A stretch of DNA of 15,510 nucleotides from Actinomycetota bacterium (GCA_026392575.1 JAPLBU010000153.1:1-15510); one strand, 5' to 3'. Positions 1 to 8,212 are shown, numbered from the stretch's first letter. Numbers and translations are program-made. The notes: generated from the sequence alone by a model not told the origin.

Positions 1-1
1 C

Positions 2-427
2 GAGAAGATCGAGCTCGGCCGGGTCTGCGTCCTGCCTGCGCCTGTGGCGATCTACCTTCATCACCGCGCGTCTGACCTGCCCCCGCAGGTTGGCGTCATC
101 GTCGCCTACACGGGCGACGAGGCCGCAGCCCGCGCCGCAGCCATGCAGGTTGCCGCCATGCGTCCGCAGTTCCTCACCCGCGAGGACGTCCCTGCCGAGG
201 TGGTGGCCAACGAGCGCCACATCGCCGAGGAGACGGCCAAGGAGGAGGGCAAGCCCGAGGCGGCCATGCCCAAGATCGTCGAGGGCCGCGTGAACGCGTT
301 CTTCAAGGACACCGTCCTGCTCGAGCAGCCCAGCGTCGTCGACAACAAGAAGTCCGTCGCACAGGTGCTGGCAGACTCGGGCACGGCCGTGACCGGGTTC
401 GCCCGGTTCGAGCCCGGACAGGCCTAA
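2..427 (+). CDS. tsf: Elongation factor Ts, C-terminal part (5' end outside window)
   Basis: EF-Ts is the cytoplasmic nucleotide-exchange factor that regenerates EF-Tu·GTP. The reading frame is open from base 2, so the gene starts upstream of the window; the visible part encodes about 141 residues. It holds the C-terminal dimerisation/core region, with the family-typical stretches VGVIVAYTGDE and AAMRPQFLTREDVPAEVV, then KIVEGRVNAFFKD and DNKKSVAQVLAD near the end. A GTG at 44 is internal and is not a start. The gene ends in TAA, 46 bp before pyrH. The order tsf–pyrH–frr is conserved in actinobacteria and supports the call. Identity is very secure; only the upstream part is missing. Confidence 0.97.
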   Translation, partial: EKIELGRVCVLPAPVAIYLHHRASDLPPQVGVIVAYTGDEAAARAAAMQVAAMRPQFLTREDVPAEVVANERHIAEETAKEEGKPEAAMPKIVEGRVNAFFKDTVLLEQPSVVDNKKSVAQVLADSGTAVTGFARFEPGQA

Positions 428-473
428 CCACAGGCAATACTGGACGGCGTCGGACGACTCGGAGGGCAGCAGC

Positions 474-1265
474 ATGAACCCAACAGGAGCGACCGGCGCC
501 GTCCAGCCGTCTTTGGATGGCACCATCGATACCTGGCCCGAGGCACCGGAGGGCGGATGGCACCGGGTGCTGCTGAAGCTCTCGGGTGAGGCCTTCGCCG
601 GCGGTGGCGGGCTCGGGGTCGACCCCGACGTCGTCGCGTCGATCGCCGAGCAGATCGCCGACGTCGTGCGGCACGGAACCCAGGTCGCCGTGGTCATCGG
701 CGGCGGCAACTACTTCCGCGGGGCGATGCTGTCCGAGCGGGGGATGGACCGGGCTCGTGCCGACTACATCGGCATGCTCGGCACCGTCATGAACTGCCTT
801 GCGCTGCAGGACTTCTGTGAGAAGGCCGGGGTCGAGACCCGCGTGCAGACGGCCATCACGATGGGTCAGGTCGCGGAGCCGTACGTGCCGCGCCGCGCGA
901 TCCGCCATCTGGAGAAGGGTCGCGTCGTCATCTTCGGCGCCGGCATGGGTCTGCCCTACTTCTCCACCGACACCACGGCTGCGCAGCGCGCGCTGGAGGT
1001 GGGGGCCGAGGTCGTCCTCATGGCCAAGGGCGTCGACGGCGTGTACGACGCGGATCCCCGGACGCATCCCGATGCCGTGCGGTTCGACCACCTGACACCG
1101 TCCGAGGTGCTCGCGCGCGGACTGAAGGTCGCTGATGCAACGGCGATCAGCCTGTGCCAGGACAACGACCTGCCGATCGTCGTGTTCAACCTGCTGGTCG
1201 AGGGCAATATCGCCCGCGCCGTCCGGGGCGAGACGATCGGGACGCTAGTCTCTAGAAGCAGTTGA
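474..1265 (+). CDS. pyrH: Uridylate kinase (UMP kinase)
   Basis: Cytoplasmic hexameric kinase that phosphorylates UMP to UDP with ATP in pyrimidine nucleotide synthesis; bacterial PyrH belongs to the amino-acid-kinase fold, unlike eukaryotic UMP/CMP kinase. The 263-residue product shows the N-terminal phosphate-binding segment VLLKLSGEAF (Lys35), the glycine-rich GGGNYFRG around residues 77-84, the nucleotide-binding GAGMGLPYFSTDT, the segment AKGVDGVYDADP and the C-terminal GNIARAVRGETIGTLV. About 28 residues precede the conserved core, a little longer than typical (family about 240). The ATG at 474 is preceded by GGAGGG at a good distance, which favours this start. It follows tsf by 46 bp and precedes frr by 38 bp, probably in one housekeeping transcription unit. 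Confidence 0.97.
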   Translation: MNPTGATGAVQPSLDGTIDTWPEAPEGGWHRVLLKLSGEAFAGGGGLGVDPDVVASIAEQIADVVRHGTQVAVVIGGGNYFRGAMLSERGMDRARADYIGMLGTVMNCLALQDFCEKAGVETRVQTAITMGQVAEPYVPRRAIRHLEKGRVVIFGAGMGLPYFSTDTTAAQRALEVGAEVVLMAKGVDGVYDADPRTHPDAVRFDHLTPSEVLARGLKVADATAISLCQDNDLPIVVFNLLVEGNIARAVRGETIGTLVSRSS

Positions 1266-1303
1266 GCGACCCGATAGGGCGCTGATACCGAACGGGAGCA
1301 AGG

Positions 1304-1870
1304 GTGAGCGAGCAGATCGACGAGGTCCTCCTCGACGCGGAAGACAAGATGGACAAGGCCATCGCGGTTGCCCGCGAGGACTTCAGCACCATCCGCACGG
1401 GGCGCGCGACATCGGCCATGTTCAGCAAGGTGATGGTCGACTACTACGGCACCTTCACCCCGGTGAACCAGCTGGCCTCCTTCCAGATCCCCGAACCGCG
1501 CAGCGTCCTGATCACCCCCTATGACAAGGGCTCGCTCGTTGCCGTCGAGAAGGCCCTGCGCGAGAGCGATCTGGGCATCAACCCGAACAACGACGGCAAT
1601 GTGATCCGCGTGAACCTTCCGCAGCTCACGGAGGAGCGTCGCAAGGAGTACATCAAGGTCGCGAAGCACAAGGCGGAGGATGCTCGTGTCTCCGTACGCA
1701 ATATCCGCCGCCATGCGAAGGATGCGCTCGACAAGCTGCTGAAGGACGGCAACGCGGGCGAGGACGATGTCCGCCGTGGCGAGAAGTCCCTCGATGACTT
1801 CACGCACAAGCACGTGGATCACATCGACGAGATTCTCAAGCACAAAGAAGCAGAACTGCTCGAGGTCTGA
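1304..1870 (+). CDS. frr: Ribosome recycling factor
   Basis: RRF splits post-termination ribosomes together with EF-G so the subunits can be reused; it acts in the cytoplasm. The product has 188 residues, essentially the family's usual 185. Seen in sequence: an N-terminal helix of domain I, then the hallmark FSTIRTGRA segment (about residues 28-36), the domain II part with IPEPRSVLITPYD, then NPNNDGNVIRVNLPQLTEERR and the long C-terminal helix NIRRHAKDALDKL. It starts at GTG 1304, with GGGAG about 7 nt upstream. It stops 5 bp before cdsA, so the two are surely co-transcribed. Confidence 0.97.
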   Translation: MSEQIDEVLLDAEDKMDKAIAVAREDFSTIRTGRATSAMFSKVMVDYYGTFTPVNQLASFQIPEPRSVLITPYDKGSLVAVEKALRESDLGINPNNDGNVIRVNLPQLTEERRKEYIKVAKHKAEDARVSVRNIRRHAKDALDKLLKDGNAGEDDVRRGEKSLDDFTHKHVDHIDEILKHKEAELLEV

Positions 1871-1875
1871 CCTGC

Positions 1876-2730
1876 ATGGGTGAACCCGACGCCGCACAGG
1901 CCCCCGCCGAGAAGTCCCGGGCCGGTCGGAACCTGCCTGCTGCCGTGGCATCGGGTGTCGTTCTTGCGGTGGTCGTGCTGGTCAGCCTGTTCACGGTGAA
2001 GTGGCTGTTCGCGGTCGTCGTCATCGCTGCTCTGATGGTCGCGGCGCACGAGCTCTACCAGGCATTCGAGCAGGCGTCGATCCGGCTCACCCGCACACCG
2101 GTCTTCGCCGCGGTTGCCGTCATTCCTGTGGCGGCGTACGTCTGGGGCGTCACCGCGCTACTCGTCGCGACCGGGCTCGCGATCCTGGCAATCCTGATGT
2201 GGCGGATCCGTCGGGGCTACGAGGGCTATGTCCGCGATGTGACGGCGAGTGTCTTCGTCGTCGCCTATCTGCCGTTCATGGCAGGCTTCCTCATGCTCAC
2301 GCTGGCTGCCGACAACGGTCCGGCGCGCGTGGTGGTCTTCATCCTGCTGACGGTGTCGAACGACATCGGCGGCTACGCAGCGGGCGTCCTGTTCGGCAAG
2401 CACCCGATCGCACCGCAGATCAGCCCGAAGAAGTCGTGGGAGGGCTTGGTCGGGTCGATCATCCTGCAGTGCGCGGTCGGTGCAGTGAGCTTCGTCTACC
2501 TGCTCGACGCCCCTTGGTGGCAGGGGCTCGTGGCCGGTCTCGTTCTCACCGTCACCGCCACGGCCGGTGACTTCGCCGAGAGTGCCATCAAGCGGGATCT
2601 CGGCGTCAAGGACATGGGCACCTTCCTGCCCGGGCATGGCGGCATGATGGATCGTCTGGACTCCCTCGTGCCAAATGCCTTCGCATCGTGGGCCCTGTTC
2701 ACCGTGTTCCTCGGCAGCGGAATCGGCTGA
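1876..2730 (+). CDS. cdsA: Phosphatidate cytidylyltransferase (CDP-diglyceride synthase)
   Basis: Integral membrane enzyme that converts phosphatidic acid and CTP to CDP-diacylglycerol, the branch-point precursor of phosphatidylglycerol, cardiolipin and, in actinobacteria, phosphatidylinositol. The 284-residue product has a short hydrophilic N-terminus of about 20 residues and then roughly eight hydrophobic segments. The diagnostic C-terminal signature is present from residue 236: SxxKRD (236-241), KD (245-246) and HGGMMDR (254-260), followed by Asp262. The upstream SPKKSWEG segment is also typical. ATG 1876 lies 5 bp after frr, and rlmN begins 5 bp after its stop. Identification is secure. 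Confidence 0.96.
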   Translation: MGEPDAAQAPAEKSRAGRNLPAAVASGVVLAVVVLVSLFTVKWLFAVVVIAALMVAAHELYQAFEQASIRLTRTPVFAAVAVIPVAAYVWGVTALLVATGLAILAILMWRIRRGYEGYVRDVTASVFVVAYLPFMAGFLMLTLAADNGPARVVVFILLTVSNDIGGYAAGVLFGKHPIAPQISPKKSWEGLVGSIILQCAVGAVSFVYLLDAPWWQGLVAGLVLTVTATAGDFAESAIKRDLGVKDMGTFLPGHGGMMDRLDSLVPNAFASWALFTVFLGSGIG

Positions 2731-2735
2731 CCCCG

Positions 2736-3839
2736 GTGCCACCCCTGCCGGGTGAACTGGTCTTCAAGGCCCCCAAGAAGGGGAAGCCGCCGATCCATCT
2801 GCTCGATCTCGATCCGGCCGGCCGCCGCGCGGCGGTCGTCGACCTCGGGCTGCCCGCCTTCCGTGCCGACCAGGTGTCGCGTCAGTGGCTCGGGCGGCTC
2901 AGCGATGATCCCGCCGAGTGGACCGACATGCCGGCCCCGGCGCGAGACGCGATAGAGGCCGCGTTGCTTCCCACGCTGCTCACGCCGGTGCGGACGATTG
3001 ACTGTGACCGTGGCACAACCGTGAAGACGGTGTGGCGACTGCACGGCGGTGCGCTCGTCGAGAGTGTCCTGATGCGCTACCCGGAGCGGGTGACGATGTG
3101 CATCTCATCACAGGCCGGATGCGGCATGAACTGTCCCTTCTGCGCCACTGGGCAGGCGGGCCTGACGCGGAATCTCTCTACGGCGGAGATCGTCGAGCAG
3201 GTCCTTGCGGGTGCTCGCTCGCTGGCTCGAGGCGAGGTTGCGGGCGGCCAAGGACGCATCTCCAATGTCGTGTTCATGGGGATGGGGGAGCCGCTGGCCA
3301 ACTACCGAGCCGTGGTCGGAGCCGTGCGTCGGCTCACGGAGCCGGCACCAGCAGGGCTGGGAATCGGGGCCCGCGGCATCACCGTGTCAACGGTCGGTCT
3401 CGTGCCACGGATCCTGGACCTTGCGGGCGAAGGCCTGCCGGTGACGCTCGCCGTGTCGCTGCATGCGCCCGACGATGCGCTGCGCGACACCCTCGTTCCG
3501 GTGAACACCCGATGGAAGGTGTCGGAGGTGCTGGATGCTGCCTAGCAGTACGGGGCCACGCATCGGCGGGTGAGTATCGAATACGCGTTGATCAAGGACA
3601 TCAATGACCAGGGCTGGCGCGCGGAACTCCTCGCCGATCTGCTCGTCGGGCACCTCGTGCACGTCAACCTCATCCCGCTCAATCCGACCCCCGGTTCGAA
3701 GTGGACGGCATCCCGCCCGGAGGACGAGAGGGCATTCGTCCGGATCCTCGAGCGACGCGGCGTGCCGGTGACGGTTCGGGACACGCGGGGCCGTGAGATC
3801 GACGGTGCCTGCGGGCAGTTGGCCGCCGCGACTCCGTGA
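2736..3839 (+). pseudogene. rlmN: RlmN-type 23S rRNA/tRNA adenine-C2 methyltransferase, interrupted by in-frame amber codon
   Basis: Radical-SAM enzymes of this family methylate C2 of A2503 in 23S rRNA and A37 of some tRNAs. Conceptual translation from GTG 2736 (5 bp after cdsA) gives 367 codons that look full length. The Fe-S motif CGMNCPFC has Cys129/133/136, with the conserved upstream Cys122 in MCISSQAG; MGMGEPLANY and SLHAPDD follow. Codon 270 (3543-3545) is TAG, where recalled homologues usually carry a Trp codon (TGG would be one base away) between VLDAA and a Tyr. The same frame then continues through SIEYALIKDINDQ, VNLIPLNPTPGSKWTAS and GACGQLAAA. The catalytic C-terminal Cys (Cys359 here) lies after the stop, so the 269-residue truncated product should be inactive. 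A C-terminal fragment could only restart at GTG 3570, which has no clear ribosome binding site. It may be a true nonsense mutation or a base-call error. Confidence 0.9.
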
Positions 3840-3866
3840 CACTCATGTCGCACACCCGTGTCGTGG

Positions 3867-3872
3867 CAGACT
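3867..3872 (+). promoter_or_regulatory. Possible -10 element for a leaderless channel transcript
   Basis: CAGACT, one base away from the actinobacterial TANNNT pattern, lies exactly 6 nt before ATG 3879. That spacing would put the transcription start at or next to the start codon. No Shine-Dalgarno sequence precedes this ATG. No convincing -35 box is seen, so this is a weak inference. Confidence 0.25.
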
Positions 3873-3878
3873 GACGGC

Positions 3879-4487
3879 ATGACGATCAGTGGCATGGGTG
3901 GCATCCCCGACGGTGACGACGATCTGTCGGCTGGCGCGCCGATCGATCGTCGCCATATGGCTATTGCGGTAGCCCAGACGCTGTTGCGGCTCCTCGTCGG
4001 ATTGGCGTTCATCCTGTGGATGATGTCGCTTGCGCCGGAGTCGGCCGAGGACTCGGCTATCTACCCGGCGATGCTGGCCGTCGGCGGGATCACCGTCTAC
4101 GTGCTTTACTTCCGCCGCCAGATCAAGGGCGTGTACAAGTCGCACTACCCCACTCTGCGGGCTATCGAGGCCCTCATCCTCACAGCAGCTATGTTCCTCG
4201 CCATCTTCTCGATGGCCTACGTCGAGATCTCGTTGGCCCACCCAGGTTCCTTCACCGAGAACCTCGACACGTTCACCGCCTACTACTACGCGCTGACGGT
4301 GCTGGCGACCGTGGGCTTCGGCGACATCGCACCGAACTCGGTCGCGGCGCGCTCGGTCACGATGGTGCAGATGTCGCTCGATATCGCCTTCATCGCCGTG
4401 CTGATTCGCATCATGGGCGGTGCGGCGAAGAAGGCCATCCGGGAGCGAGCGCGTGAGGCAGCCGAACATCCGACAGACAAGGCCTAG
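3879..4487 (+). CDS. Small potassium-channel-like membrane protein
   Basis: A 202-residue membrane protein with a pore signature of the two-transmembrane ion-channel type (Ion_trans_2-like). Hydrophobic segments lie at about residues 27-45, 57-72 and 92-112, and after the pore loop at about 160-178. The selectivity-filter motif TVGFGD follows YYYALTVLA, as in potassium channels. The C-terminus is a short basic/helical tail with no RCK (TrkA-N) domain, so no ligand-gating module is present. It probably passes K+ across the cytoplasmic membrane as a tetramer; this is inferred from family. ATG 3879 was chosen as the start; GTG 3858 and ATG 3894 are alternatives, none with a good ribosome binding site. 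The stop TAG sits inside the SD-like AGGGAG of the next gene, so expression is probably linked to prpE. Confidence 0.82.
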   Translation: MTISGMGGIPDGDDDLSAGAPIDRRHMAIAVAQTLLRLLVGLAFILWMMSLAPESAEDSAIYPAMLAVGGITVYVLYFRRQIKGVYKSHYPTLRAIEALILTAAMFLAIFSMAYVEISLAHPGSFTENLDTFTAYYYALTVLATVGFGDIAPNSVAARSVTMVQMSLDIAFIAVLIRIMGGAAKKAIRERAREAAEHPTDKA

Positions 4488-4495
4488 GGAGTCGC

Positions 4496-6370
4496 ATGGG
4501 TTCGTATGTGGACGATCGTGACCGGGCGTTGTCCGACCCGTCGGCATTCTGGCTGGACGCAGCGCAGGCGATCGATTGGATCGAGGCACCGACGATCGGC
4601 CTCGACGCATCGGGGGCGCCGCTGTACCGGTGGTTCCCTGACGGAGTGCTGAACACGTGTGCGAATGCCGTGGATCGTCATGTCGATGCGGGTCACGGCG
4701 AGAAGATCGCCATTCGCTACGACAGCCCGGTCACAGGTACCCGGGCATCGGTCACCTACTCAGCGCTGCTCGACATGGTCTCGAGGTTCGCCGGAGTGCT
4801 GGCTGATCTCGGGGTCGAGCGCGGCCATCGCGTCATCGTCTACATGCCGATGATTCCCGAGGCCATCGTTGCCATGCTGGCGTGCGCACGACTCGGTGCC
4901 GTCCATTCTGTTGTCTTCGGTGGCTTCGCTCCCGCCGAGCTGGCGGCTCGAATCGACGACGCGGAACCTACCGTGATCGTCACGGCCAGTTGCGGCATCG
5001 AACCGTCGCGCGTCGTCGAGTACAAGCCGTTGCTCGACGAGGCACTGCGCCTGGCGACGTATGTGCCGATCGCATCCGTTGTCCTGCAACGTCCGCAGGC
5101 ACCGGCCGAGATGGGGCCGACGGATGTCGATTGGCACGAGCGCATTTCGACGGCGCATCCGCACGCGGCTGTTCCGGTGCTGGCGACGGATCCGCTGTAC
5201 ATCCTCTACACATCCGGTACGACGGGTAGGCCGAAGGGCGTCGTGCGCGACAACGGCGGGCACGCGGTGGCCATGGCGTGGTCCTTCGAGAACGTCTACG
5301 GCATGGGACCTGATGACACGTGGTGGGCGGCATCCGATGTCGGCTGGGTCGTCGGGCATTCGTACATCGCATACGCGCCGCTGATCGCGGGAGCGACGAC
5401 CCTTCTCTACGAAGGCAAGCCGGTGGGGACCCCCGACGCGGGCGCCTTCTGGCGGGTCATCGCGGAGTATGGCGTGGCGGCGCTCTTCACCGCGCCGACG
5501 GCGATCCGGGCGATCAAGAGAGAGGACCCGGATGGCCTCCTCCTCGCTGACTACGACCTGTCCAGCCTGCGCACCCTGTTCCTGGCCGGCGAGCGGCTGG
5601 ATCCGAACACGTACGACTGGGCGACCGACCACCTCGGCGTGCCTGTCATCGACAACTACTGGCAGACCGAGACGGGATGGCCGATCGCCAGCAACATGCG
5701 CGGTCTCGAGCCGATGCCGATCAAGCCGGGCTCGCCCACCGTCGCGGTTCCCGGGTACGACGTGCGCGTTGTCGATGGTGCGGGCGATGATCTGCCCGCT
5801 GGGCAGGACGGGGCGATCGTGATCCGACTGCCATTGCCGCCCGGGGCGCTGCCGACCCTGTGGCGCGACGACCAGCGCTATATCGACTCGTACCTGAGCG
5901 CGTTCGAGGGCTGCTACACGACGGGTGATGGTGGCTACATCGACGAGGACGGCTACGTCTATGTGATGGGGCGCACCGACGATGTCATCAACGTTGCCGG
6001 ACATCGACTGTCCACCGGGTCGATGGAGGCTGTCGTGGCAGCCCACCCGCAGGTTGCCGAGTGCGCGGTGATCGGTGTGCAGGACGCGATGAAGGGACAG
6101 GTGCCGCGGGCCTTTGTCGTCCTGAAGGCCGGTGTCGACCCGGACCCGTCGGTGCTGCAGGCGGAGATAGTCGCCGCTGTGCGGAATCAGATCGGTCCGG
6201 TGGCGGCCCTCAAGGAGGTCGTGATCGTTCCGGGCCTGCCGAAGACCCGGTCCGGCAAGATCCTGCGCCGCACCATGCGGGGGATCGCAGACGGTCGGCC
6301 GGAGGCGATTCCGAGCACGATCGAGGATGTCCGTGTCCTCGATGTGATCACTCCGCTGTTGCGGAACTGA
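4496..6370 (+). CDS. prpE: Propionyl-CoA synthetase-like acyl-CoA ligase
   Basis: ANL-superfamily AMP-forming ligase that activates a short-chain carboxylate (propionate in PrpE/ACSS3 relatives) to its CoA thioester through an acyl-adenylate. The 624-residue product is full length for the family. Motifs seen: the ATP loop YTSGTTGRPKG at residues 238-248, YWQTETGWP, CYTTGDGGYIDEDGYVYVMG, the hinge GRTDDVINVAGHRLSTG and the C-terminal SGKILRR with catalytic Lys588. That lysine is the site acetylated in Acs/PrpE enzymes of other bacteria. The stretches KPVGTPDAGAFWRVI and LPLPPGALPTLWRDD are PrpE-like rather than acetate-specific, but true substrate choice cannot be read from sequence. AGGGAG lies 4 nt before ATG 4496. 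A GntR-type operator lies between this gene and the CoA-transferase, so prpE itself may not belong to that regulon. Confidence 0.9.
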   Translation: MGSYVDDRDRALSDPSAFWLDAAQAIDWIEAPTIGLDASGAPLYRWFPDGVLNTCANAVDRHVDAGHGEKIAIRYDSPVTGTRASVTYSALLDMVSRFAGVLADLGVERGHRVIVYMPMIPEAIVAMLACARLGAVHSVVFGGFAPAELAARIDDAEPTVIVTASCGIEPSRVVEYKPLLDEALRLATYVPIASVVLQRPQAPAEMGPTDVDWHERISTAHPHAAVPVLATDPLYILYTSGTTGRPKGVVRDNGGHAVAMAWSFENVYGMGPDDTWWAASDVGWVVGHSYIAYAPLIAGATTLLYEGKPVGTPDAGAFWRVIAEYGVAALFTAPTAIRAIKREDPDGLLLADYDLSSLRTLFLAGERLDPNTYDWATDHLGVPVIDNYWQTETGWPIASNMRGLEPMPIKPGSPTVAVPGYDVRVVDGAGDDLPAGQDGAIVIRLPLPPGALPTLWRDDQRYIDSYLSAFEGCYTTGDGGYIDEDGYVYVMGRTDDVINVAGHRLSTGSMEAVVAAHPQVAECAVIGVQDAMKGQVPRAFVVLKAGVDPDPSVLQAEIVAAVRNQIGPVAALKEVVIVPGLPKTRSGKILRRTMRGIADGRPEAIPSTIEDVRVLDVITPLLRN

Positions 6371-6379
6371 AGCGGCTCG

Positions 6380-6395
6380 GGATTGGATACAATCC
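6380..6395 (+). promoter_or_regulatory. Operator 1, predicted binding site of the local GntR regulator
   Basis: GGATTGGATACAATCC has perfect 6-bp inverted arms (GGATTG/CAATCC) around GATA. Its 12-base core ATTGGATACAAT recurs exactly at 8213 and almost exactly at 8232. The site ends 4 bp before the GTG of the CoA-transferase. It contains TACAAT (6388-6393), a good -10 hexamer whose distance to GTG 6400 is 6 nt, suggesting a leaderless transcript whose promoter would be covered by the bound repressor. Confidence 0.7.
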
Positions 6396-6399
6396 TCCG

Positions 6400-7551
6400 G
6401 TGACTGGCGCACTGGACGGCATCGTCGTGGCGGACTTCTCCCGCGTGCTCGCCGGCCCCTACGCCACGATGCTGCTGGCCGACCTCGGTGCCACCGTTGT
6501 GAAGGTCGAGCGGCCTGGGGCTGGCGACGACACCAGGTCGTGGGGGCCGCCGTTCACCCCTGACGGCCAGTCCACCTACTTCCAGTCGGTCAACCGCAAC
6601 AAGGCCTCGATCGCACTGGACCTGTCCGATGTGGCCGACCGTGAGATCGCGCTGGCACTCGCGGCCCGCGCCGATGTCCTTGTCGAGAACCACAAGCCAG
6701 GTGCTCTCACCCGGTTCGGGCTGGACTACGAGCAGGTCAGCGCGCTCAACCCGGCCGTCGTGTACTGCTCCGTTAGTGGCTTCGGCTCGGGCCTTGGCAG
6801 TGATCTGCCCGGCTACGACCTGCTCGTGCAGGCGATGGGCGGTCTGATGAGCATCACCGGCTCGACGGAGCCGACGAAGGCGGGAGTTGCGGTCGTCGAT
6901 GTGCTCACCGGTCTGCACGCGACGGTGGCGATCCTCGCCGCCCTGCACCATCGTGATCGCACCGGTGAGGGTCAGCGCGTAGAGGCAACCCTGCTCACGA
7001 GTCTGCAGTCGTCGCTGGTCAACCAGGCGTCGGCGTTCGTCGGGGCGGGTGTCGTGCCGCGGTTCATGGGCAATGCGCATCCGTCGATCTCGCCGTATGA
7101 GGTGTACTCAGCGGCCGATCGACCGATGATCCTTGCTGTCGGCAATGACGGGCAGTTCGCACGGCTCGCGGAAGTGCTGGGGGAGCCCGATCTCGCGATG
7201 GATCCACGCTTCGTGACCAACGCAGCCCGAGTGGAGAATCGCGTCGCTCTCACTTCGGAGATCGAGCGTCTGCTCACGATGCGGCCGGCCGATGCGTGGC
7301 AGGTGGAACTGACCGCGGCCGGCGTGCCGTGCGGACCCATCAACGACATCGCTCAGGGGTTCGCGCTCTCCGAACGGCTGGGTCTCGAACCCGTAGTCGA
7401 GGTGGCTGATCTCCGCCGCGCCTCTCCGCAGCGTCAGGTTGCCAATCCCGTGGCCTATTCGCGTACCCCCGCGACATACCGCTCGGCTCCGCCGAACGTG
7501 GATGAGGACAGGGCTGCAGTGCTCGCCATGCTCGGTCTCGGACCGATATGA
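6400..7551 (+). CDS. Class III (CaiB/BaiF/Frc) CoA-transferase, glutarate CoA-transferase-like
   Basis: Family III CoA-transferases move CoA between carboxylic acids through an aspartyl-CoA thioester. The 383-residue product begins with LDGIVVADFSRVLAGPYA, then LLADLGATVVKVE, NRNKASIALDLS and GYDLLVQAMGGLMSITG. The probable catalytic Asp167 lies in VAVVDVLTGLHA, followed by GNDGQF and GVPCGPINDI. The overall pattern is close to succinyl-CoA:glutarate CoA-transferase (human SUGCT, Pseudomonas GcdG), which fits the adjacent glutaryl-CoA-dehydrogenase-like gene. Formyl-, carnitine- or citramalate-type substrates cannot be excluded. GTG 6400 was chosen because the conserved N-terminus begins there; a longer open frame upstream overlaps prpE and matches nothing. 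It has no SD and may be leaderless. Its stop overlaps the gntR start (ATGA). Confidence 0.88.
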   Translation: MTGALDGIVVADFSRVLAGPYATMLLADLGATVVKVERPGAGDDTRSWGPPFTPDGQSTYFQSVNRNKASIALDLSDVADREIALALAARADVLVENHKPGALTRFGLDYEQVSALNPAVVYCSVSGFGSGLGSDLPGYDLLVQAMGGLMSITGSTEPTKAGVAVVDVLTGLHATVAILAALHHRDRTGEGQRVEATLLTSLQSSLVNQASAFVGAGVVPRFMGNAHPSISPYEVYSAADRPMILAVGNDGQFARLAEVLGEPDLAMDPRFVTNAARVENRVALTSEIERLLTMRPADAWQVELTAAGVPCGPINDIAQGFALSERLGLEPVVEVADLRRASPQRQVANPVAYSRTPATYRSAPPNVDEDRAAVLAMLGLGPI

Positions 7552-8198
7552 CCCGGGTAACCGCGCAAGAGGCGGTGCTCGTCTCGCTTAGATCCGACAT
7601 CCTCACCGGTCGCCTCGGCCCGGGGGATCAGGTCGTGCAGGAGCTCCTTGCGGAGCGCTACGGCGTGAGTCGGGTACCGATTCGCGAAGCGCTGAAGACC
7701 CTCGAGAGCGAGGGCCAGGTGGTGTACTACCCGCACCGCGGCTACTTCGTCGCCGAGCTCAGCGTCGCGGACCTGCTAGAGGTGTACCGGCTGCGGTCGA
7801 TCCTCGAGGCTGAGGCGATCCGCCAGGCCGTGCCGACCTTGGGCGACGACGCTGTCGATGCGATGGCGGACCTGCTCGCCGAGATCGAGCTGGCGGCGGG
7901 GGCGTCGGACGTCATCGCGATGACGGCCGCGAACCGGCGGTTCCACTTCGCCGTCTTCGACGCGGCCGGGCTGCCTCGCCTGTCCCGCATCCTGCGCCAG
8001 CTGTGGGAGGCCACCGATGCCTATCGGGCGCTCTACTTCCAGGGGGCCGAAAATCGCGCCCGGGTCGCCCGGGAGCATGCCCGGATGCTCAGCGCACTTC
8101 GGAAGCGGGATGCTGAGACGCTGGTGCGCCTGCATGACGAGCATCGGGAGCACTCCGTCGGCGCCGTGACGGCCATCCTGGCGGCGCGTGACCACTAG
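7548..8198 (+). CDS. GntR-family transcriptional regulator with FCD domain
   Basis: A 216-residue DNA-binding regulator of the FadR subfamily. Residues about 5-70 form the winged helix-turn-helix, including LLAERYGVSRVPIREALKTL and the wing VVYYPHRGYFVAEL. Residues about 75-205 form the alpha-helical FCD effector domain. Candidate metal/ligand residues of FCD domains are visible: Asn129 (often Asp in relatives), His133 in NRRFHF, His177 in REHARML and His199 in HDEHREH. These proteins usually repress catabolic genes until a small carboxylate binds. The ATG overlaps the CoA-transferase stop by 4 bp, indicating translational coupling. Three matching palindromes flank this gene pair and the next operon, so autoregulation and control of the dehydrogenase operon are likely. 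The effector is unknown; glutarate or a related acid is a guess from context. Confidence 0.93.
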   Translation: MTRVTAQEAVLVSLRSDILTGRLGPGDQVVQELLAERYGVSRVPIREALKTLESEGQVVYYPHRGYFVAELSVADLLEVYRLRSILEAEAIRQAVPTLGDDAVDAMADLLAEIELAAGASDVIAMTAANRRFHFAVFDAAGLPRLSRILRQLWEATDAYRALYFQGAENRARVAREHARMLSALRKRDAETLVRLHDEHREHSVGAVTAILAARDH

Positions 8199-8212
8199 CC
8201 TGAACCCGAATG

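Noticed and set aside
3543..3545. Amber recoding (TAG read as an amino acid genome-wide)
   Set aside because: TAG is the ordinary stop of at least five intact genes here (channel, GntR, ALDH, VOC and FAD oxidoreductase), so general reassignment is not supported. Low-level suppression at this one site cannot be excluded.
4574..4581. GATTGGAT inside prpE resembling the operator
   Set aside because: Only one arm is present; the CAAT half is missing, and it lies within conserved coding sequence (IDWIE).
6061..6399. Long N-terminal extension of the CoA-transferase frame overlapping prpE
   Set aside because: The translated extension matches no domain and overlaps the well-supported PrpE C-terminus; the conserved family N-terminus begins right after GTG 6400.
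4760..6412. 550-codon open frame on the minus strand opposite prpE
   Set aside because: It is a high-GC antisense shadow: the plus-strand PrpE is fully supported by motifs, while this translation is rich in Arg/His/Asp with no recognisable family. The same applies to the minus frame at 9847-10965 and the plus frame at 12118-13260.
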